In this document: one piece after another, positions 59,784-64,000 of the stretch | Position numbering within the stretch: position 1 is the stretch's first letter | How the letters are laid out: the number at the start of each line of letters is the position of its first letter | NCBI GenBank assembly: GCA_964247385.1 | Contig: CAXTUB010000008.1 | Span: 90,844 to 154,843 of the forward strand | Reading direction: 5' to 3' | Source: TMP-86 sp964247385 | GTDB lineage: Bacteria > Pseudomonadota > Gammaproteobacteria > Steroidobacterales > Steroidobacteraceae | DNA length: 64,000 nt | Made by a program: the position numbers and the translations under genes | Notes under the pieces: generated by a model | The model's input: only the letters and a program-made list of their open reading frames with translations | Database searches by the model: none | Told to the model about the DNA's origin: nothing

Positions 59784-60385
59784 CTGGCCATCGCCGCTAC
59801 GATTGCGGCCGCGTCACGCACTCGCGCAATGCGCGGCAGGATCTTCTCGACGGCGAACTCGTGCAAGCCCGGCGCGACGCTGCCGCAGGCATCGGAGGCA
59901 ATGACCACGTTGTAATTGAGGTCGAACGCAGCACGAGCAGTCGCCTCGACGCCCAGGTTGGTGGCGACGCCGCAGATCACGACGGTTGCAACGTCGCGCC
60001 GGTGGAGCTGGAGGTCGAGCTCGGTGCCGAAGAAGGCGCTCATCTGCCGCTTTGTAATACGGACCACTGCGGGCAGCTCGTCGATCTCGGATACTAACGT
60101 GGCGAAGTCTGCCGGCAAGCCGTCCGCGGGGAGCTGCCACGGAGCGTCCGCCTTGCCCCGAGGGGCATCAACTTAGCCTGGCGCGAAGTCGGTGGTGGTT
60201 AGAACGATCGGGGCGCCGGCGTCGGCAAAGGCCCGGCCCAGCGCGGCAGCGCGCTCAACGATTGCTTTGCGACCGTTCGGCACGGGTTCGGGCGAGAGAA
60301 TGCCCTTTTGAAGGTCAATGACGATCAAAGCCGTTGTTTTTGGGTGGAGGTCGAGCACGATCAGCCTCCTGCCGTCCAGCGCCAC
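59780..60385 (-). pseudogene. Isochorismatase-family hydrolase interrupted by an in-frame stop
   Basis: Two frame-matched segments (60385-60176 and 60172-59780) are separated only by TAA at 60173-60175. The first reads PKTTALIVIDLQKGILS (catalytic Asp) and ends VLTTTDFAPG. The second continues VDAPRGKADAPWQLPADGLP, with ITKRQMSAFFGT (catalytic Lys) and VVICGVATNLGVEATARAA (catalytic Cys). All three catalytic residues survive and no frameshift is needed. It is a recent nonsense pseudogene, or a sequencing error. GTG start, 9 bp after the NTF2-like gene. Confidence 0.8.
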
Positions 60386-60394
60386 ATCATCAGC

Positions 60395-60895
60395 TCATCC
60401 AGCATGGTCCGACTCCGGGTTGACCGTATCCCAAACGACATTAAACGCCGCCATATCGAGGAACTCTGTCACCTTAATCACCCGTCCTGCAAGCATCGCG
60501 AACTGGAAGACGTAGTCATTGACATAGGGCCGGCCGTCGCGCGTCGTTCCTGCCGCGTCGGCTCGCACGACGACGCCCTTCGGGGAAGACCATAAAGATC
60601 GTAATCGGGGCACCGGCGGTTTGGAGAAGCGAGCGACAAATGGCAGCGCCACCTCACGGAGAAACGCATCCTTGCGCCAGCTGCCGCAGTTCGGCAGGGA
60701 TCCGGGAATGACGACTTCGGCATTCGCGTCCATTAGATCGTAGATCGAGCCGTTACCGTTTGCCCACACTTGGAAAGCCCGACGGATCGCGATGGCAGGC
60801 GTTGCGCGAGTCCACGCGGCCAGGCCGACCAACCCTGCACCGGCGATGGCTGCAGTCACGGCGATCTGCAATGCGGGCGTTCTGCGTCTAATCAT
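60395..60895 (-). CDS. Exported or anchored NTF2-like (SnoaL-type) protein
   Basis: 166 residues. One N-terminal hydrophobic helix (IAVTAAIAGAGLVGLAAW) is followed by a SnoaL/NTF2-like domain: IRRAFQVWANGNGSIYDLMD, ANAEVVIPG, VVVRADAAGTTRDGRPYVND, YVFQFAMLAGRVIKVTEFLD. Such domains bind or convert small hydrophobic ligands. A strong GGAGG lies 7 bases before the ATG. It heads a three-gene run whose other two members are damaged, so it may itself have lost its context. Confidence 0.8.
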   Translation of the reverse strand: MIRRRTPALQIAVTAAIAGAGLVGLAAWTRATPAIAIRRAFQVWANGNGSIYDLMDANAEVVIPGSLPNCGSWRKDAFLREVALPFVARFSKPPVPRLRSLWSSPKGVVVRADAAGTTRDGRPYVNDYVFQFAMLAGRVIKVTEFLDMAAFNVVWDTVNPESDHAG

Positions 60896-61415
60896 TGATA
60901 AACCTCCCGCGTCGTAGCGGACAATTACTGCTTCTCCCTAGCCTTCATACGGGAACCGAACCCTTCTCAGGAGCGCGGCCGTTAAAGACACGGCGCCGAG
61001 CCCGCTGAAGCTTGTTCAAAGTATCGGATGTACGCGTGATTAAACACTCTTCGATACCAATTTCTGCTGCGGGCTTTTCTCACGTTGATCAGCCGAAACA
61101 ATGACCTGAGTTGATCCGCTGCCACGCGCCGTCCACTCATTCTCCAAACTCATTTTTCGGAAGCCACTAATTCTCTTGACTTCCCGCCCACTCCTTTGCG
61201 CCGACGTCTATCCGCACAGATAAACAGATTTCCGAGGCTCTGGATGTTGGCCAAATTTGCGGGCAGCCCCTGTATATCGTCCGACTAGTCCTATCATTTT
61301 ACCTAACGCACATGTGTGCGCGAGAACGGTCACACTTTCGAGACAATTCGATTGGCTCTGATAGCGTTCAGCAGTAATTTTTTTCTGCAGCACATCCAGG
61401 GAGAAGGTGAGCGCA
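60896..61415. other. 520-bp gene-poor interval
   Basis: No convincing gene is seen. Apart from the methyltransferase relic at 61061-61166 there are only short unsupported frames on both strands. The last ~100 bp presumably hold the promoter of the LamG/fibronectin gene, but I could not pick a clear -35/-10 pair. Confidence 0.5.
61061..61166 (+). pseudogene. Degraded partial copy of the methyltransferase gene
   Basis: This stretch matches 56935-57042 in the methyltransferase gene. TGCTGCGGGCTTTTCT and CTCATTCTCCAAACTCA are shared exactly, followed by TTTTTCGGAAGCC against CTTTTCGGAAGCC, and the part between is alignable but diverged, with small indels that break the frame. In the intact gene the segment encodes CCGLFYHVDQPKKLLELL and on to ILQTHFSEA. 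It is a remnant of a duplicated or once-larger methyltransferase locus. Confidence 0.75.
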
Positions 61416-63053
61416 GTGAGAAGAAACGCACGCGTCCGCGTTGCAAACGCTTCAGGCGTAGCCAGATATATTTTGGCGACGGTGATACTGACCGGCCTCG
61501 AGACTGGATCAGCACTTGCCGGCAACTTAGTTGGCTACTGGAACTTAAACGAAGGCACGGGGACATCGGCCGCCGATACTTCTGGTTCGAACAATAGCGG
61601 AACACTGACCAACTCTCCTACCTGGACGACGGGAAAACTCGGCGGAGCAATATCGTTTAACGGCACCACTCAGGCAATTGAGGCGGGCGCAGTCAGCAGC
61701 ATTGCGAACTTACGACTGAGCGGGATGACCGTTGCTGCATGGATAAAGACCAACGGCAGCGGAGGCCGCATCGTCGATAAAGACAACAATGACGCCGGCT
61801 GGTTTTTTGGTTTGTCCAGTTCCAAGCTGCAATTCGCTGCAAGTGTTTTTCAGAGTGCGGCAAGCCGCCTATCAACCGGCGCAATTGCTACCAACACCTG
61901 GGTGCACGTCGCGGCGACATGGGCCGGCGGTGCTGATGCTTCAACGACGATGCACTTCTACATCAACGGCGCCGCATCTGACGGCACTCCTACCGCTGGG
62001 AGTGGAGTGATTGATGACGATGCACCCACGCCGCTGACAATTGGGAATCGCCCCGTTGACCACGCAAAGGGTTTCAACGGCGTCATCGATGAAGTCAGAG
62101 TCTATAACCGAGTTTTGAGCGCCTCAGAAATTCAGGCCTTGGCAGACGTGACGGCGCCATCTGCGCCTACCGGCGCATCAGCTACTGCCGCCGGCAGCAC
62201 ACAGATCAATCTCGCTTGGACCGCTGCGACCGATAATGTCGCGATCACAGGCTATTCGATCGAGCGCTGTACTGGCGCCAGCTGTTCGACGTTTGTCGAA
62301 ATCGCAAATATCTCACCCGCCACCACGTACAGCGACACGGGGCGCGTCGCAGCGACTACGTATCGTTATCGCATCCGCGCGTATGACGCTGCGAATAATC
62401 TGAGCTCGTACTCGAGCATTGTGAGTGCGACAACGACGGCGGGCGGTGGCGGAGACGCTCAAGCGCCGACCACGCCGACAGGCGTGAGCGCGACAGCCGC
62501 ATCAAGCACTCAGGTTAATTTGAGTTGGACGGCATCGACCGACAATGTCGCAGTCGCTGGGTATGCCATCGAAAGATGTACGGGAAGCTCATGCACAACT
62601 TTCGCGCAGATTGGCACTGGCACAACAACGAGCTATAGCGACACCGGGCGCACCGCCGCAACCACGTATCGCTATCGGATTCGAGCCTACGATGCCGTGC
62701 CGAATTACAGCGCTTATTCCTCGATTGTCAGCGCGACGACACCCGCGGCCGGGGACACCCAAGCTCCGTCTACGCCCACGGGCCTTACCGCAACAGTTAA
62801 CGCTACACAGATCTCGCTTGCTTGGAACGCATCGACTGATAACGTCGCCGTCGTCGGGTACACAGTCGAACGCTGCAGCGGCGCGAGCTGTTCTAACTTC
62901 GCCTCGATCAACTCTGTTTCGACCAATTCATACGTTGATTCGAATCTGACGGCCGGCACGAGCTATAGCTATCGCGTGCGCGCTTATGACGCGGTGCCGA
63001 ACTATAGCGGCTATTCCAATGTCGCCGGCTCCGTGGCGCAAGACTGCGATTAG
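61416..63053 (+). CDS. Secreted LamG and fibronectin type III protein
   Basis: About 545 residues. A basic N-terminus and hydrophobic segment (ARYILATVILTGLETGSALA) form a signal peptide. Residues ~36-240 are a LamG/concanavalin-like jelly roll (LVGYWNLNEGTGTSAADTSG, GVIDEVRVYNRVLSASEI). Three fibronectin type III domains follow (each ~100 residues: APSAPTGASATAAGSTQINL, TTYRYRIRAYDA). Each FN3 has a Cys pair (ERCTGASCSTF). Start GTG 61416 has AGAAGG 8 bases ahead; GTG 61407 is an alternative. Likely an extracellular carbohydrate- or surface-binding protein. Confidence 0.88.
   Translation: MRRNARVRVANASGVARYILATVILTGLETGSALAGNLVGYWNLNEGTGTSAADTSGSNNSGTLTNSPTWTTGKLGGAISFNGTTQAIEAGAVSSIANLRLSGMTVAAWIKTNGSGGRIVDKDNNDAGWFFGLSSSKLQFAASVFQSAASRLSTGAIATNTWVHVAATWAGGADASTTMHFYINGAASDGTPTAGSGVIDDDAPTPLTIGNRPVDHAKGFNGVIDEVRVYNRVLSASEIQALADVTAPSAPTGASATAAGSTQINLAWTAATDNVAITGYSIERCTGASCSTFVEIANISPATTYSDTGRVAATTYRYRIRAYDAANNLSSYSSIVSATTTAGGGGDAQAPTTPTGVSATAASSTQVNLSWTASTDNVAVAGYAIERCTGSSCTTFAQIGTGTTTSYSDTGRTAATTYRYRIRAYDAVPNYSAYSSIVSATTPAAGDTQAPSTPTGLTATVNATQISLAWNASTDNVAVVGYTVERCSGASCSNFASINSVSTNSYVDSNLTAGTSYSYRVRAYDAVPNYSGYSNVAGSVAQDCD
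62147..63040 (+). repeat. Three ~300-bp direct repeats encoding FN3 domains
   Basis: Units begin at about 62147, 62453 and 62755 (spacing 306 and 302 bp), each starting with codons for DxxAPSxPTG and closing with codons for RYRIRAYDA. DNA identity is high in places, for example the stretch encoding SWTASTDNVAV. The copies are intragenic duplications. Confidence 0.75.
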
Positions 63054-63058
63054 CCTTT

Positions 63059-63865
63059 ATGCGCAGACCAATCACTGTCGAGCCATGGTTGGGGGGAACA
63101 CGCGCGCCAGCCTCGACGGTTCAGAGCGCTGAACGATTCCGAAGCCATAGAAATTGGAGCGGCGCATTAGGTGCAGCAGGAACGATCGCCTTCCACGCAG
63201 TTCTCGTACAAACGATTCTTATTGGCTCGATCAACCCCAAAGCTAAGACGCCGGAGCGTGCGGGAGCCGGTTCGAGCCGCATAGAGTCTCCGGCAATGCC
63301 GCCTGCGGAAACTCTTGTGCTCGTTGACTTGCCGGCTCCTTCCAGGAAAGACGAGGAACTTATCGAAGAACTCGCATCAAGGGGACCTGAAGCGAGCGAC
63401 CTGGCAGTCACCGTAGTCAGCAACGATCCACTTCCAGCGGTGGATATTTCAGAAACTGCTCCAGCGTCCGAAAGCGCAACGGTAGACTCAGGCGATCCAG
63501 CGGCACGCGCAGCTTTGTTCGGACGGTACACCGGGCAAATCAGCGCACGCATCGAGCGGGCTTGGCAGAAGCCGGTCGAATGGCTCGACACAACTAACGT
63601 CCCCGCGTCGGGCGTCGAGCCCGGCGCACAAACTCATAGCCTCAAGAGTTTCGAGGATTTCAAGTGCCAGGTGCGCATCCTGCAGGACGCGCACGGTAAC
63701 GTGGAAGAAATCTTGCTTCTCAAGTGCAACGGCACACAAGAGTGGCAACACTCACTCATCGTTGCGATCAATCAGGCCTCACCGCTACCCGCACCCCCGA
63801 GCCCCAATGTGTTCACGCGAGCGGTGACATTGACGTTTGAGGCGGCAAAAGAGAGCAAAACGTGA
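63059..63865 (+). CDS. TolA/TonB C-terminal-domain protein
   Basis: 268 residues, starting 5 bp after the LamG/FN3 gene. An N-terminal membrane helix (ALGAAGTIAFHAVLVQTILIG) is followed by a Pro/Glu/Ser-rich spacer (~60-150). A TolA/TonB-like C-terminal domain follows: YTGQISARIERAWQKP, then FKCQVRILQDAHGNVEEILL and INQASPLPAPP. Two cysteines in this domain (CQVRI, LLKCNG) could pair. This is an inner-membrane-anchored periplasmic protein. Without adjacent exbBD or tolQR, its energy source is not clear. Confidence 0.82.
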   Translation: MRRPITVEPWLGGTRAPASTVQSAERFRSHRNWSGALGAAGTIAFHAVLVQTILIGSINPKAKTPERAGAGSSRIESPAMPPAETLVLVDLPAPSRKDEELIEELASRGPEASDLAVTVVSNDPLPAVDISETAPASESATVDSGDPAARAALFGRYTGQISARIERAWQKPVEWLDTTNVPASGVEPGAQTHSLKSFEDFKCQVRILQDAHGNVEEILLLKCNGTQEWQHSLIVAINQASPLPAPPSPNVFTRAVTLTFEAAKESKT

Positions 63866-64000
63866 GCCGAGCACAGCGCGAATTGGCAAGCGCCGGGGAC
63901 GCTGCGGTCACTTCTCGACGGAAGCTCAACGCGACATCTATGACATGTCCTCGTCTAGATTTGATCTGACGGACACCAACTAAATATTCAGCTCCGCGGA
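63866..64000. other. Right edge, no supported gene
   Basis: A GTG overlapping the previous stop (63862) opens only 35 codons before a TGA. Nothing in any frame is recognised. A gene may begin beyond the window. Confidence 0.4.

Noticed and set aside
61208..61605. Minus-strand frames over the promoter and start of the LamG/FN3 gene
   Set aside because: They overlap the signal-peptide region of a well-supported gene and show no recognisable features.
63862..63969. Possible next gene starting on GTG overlapping the TolA-like stop
   Set aside because: The frame closes after 35 codons and no family is recognised.

Overview
The window is a GC-rich, densely coded chromosomal segment from a Gram-negative bacterium. 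A TonB-dependent receptor, a lipoprotein with a lipobox, a FecR-type periplasmic protein, HtpG, GlgC/GlgA, type III pantothenate kinase, a fused isobutyryl-CoA mutase and a double-length UvrA together suggest a proteobacterium, probably a gammaproteobacterium of the Steroidobacter/Nevskiales/Xanthomonadales kind. That placement is inference from gene content. I saw no rRNA, tRNA, CRISPR array, complete IS element or prophage.

Layout. 0-4 kb: the 3' end of dapF followed by tightly packed membrane genes (APC permease, CPA1 Na+/H+ antiporter, DoxX-like protein). 3.9-9.4 kb: a CDF metal exporter divergent from a penicillin-acylase-type hydrolase, a relic of an oligopeptidase, a small basic coiled-coil protein and a secreted lipoprotein hydrolase. 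9.5-13.8 kb: htpG with a possible heat-shock promoter, then a TonB-dependent receptor. 13.9-15.4 kb: a HipBA-type toxin-antitoxin pair with visible operators. 15.4-18.5 kb: a methyltransferase, an alpha/beta hydrolase and a TTC38-like TPR protein. 18.5-23.6 kb: a compact peptide/nickel-type ABC importer made of three genes, two of them fusions. 23.7-29.3 kb: a Met-Pro-repeat protein, an ABC exporter, a P1-family peptidase with coaX, and a MATE exporter. 29.3-32.9 kb: glgC divergent from glgA, which is followed closely by a Gfa-like gene. 33-39 kb: acyl-CoA dehydrogenase plus fused mutase IcmF, divergent from a TetR regulator across a short operator/promoter region. 39-47.5 kb: six codirectional genes (DUF72, exonuclease, ATP-dependent DNA ligase, Lhr-like helicase, phosphoesterase, GT39), i.e. 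the known ligase-associated DNA repair cluster with an extra gene at each end. 47.6-56.5 kb: PRC-barrel and DUF3309 stress-type small genes, a 1852-residue tandem UvrA, and a FecR/tryptophan-rich protein.

From about 57.5 kb the base composition becomes visibly more AT-rich and the region looks accessory. It has a methyltransferase and a convergent 2OG-Fe(II) dioxygenase, two unrecognised membrane proteins, a decayed operon (NTF2-like gene, isochorismatase with an in-frame stop, truncated NmrA-like gene), and a degraded second copy of part of the methyltransferase. It ends with a secreted LamG/fibronectin-III protein beside a TolA/TonB-C-domain protein.

The clearest points for a second look are the extended ligase cluster, the fused ABC importer, the double UvrA, the nested operator between icmF and its TetR gene, the hipBA control region, the imperfect short tandem repeats at the 5' ends of several genes, and the relics in the last 7 kb.
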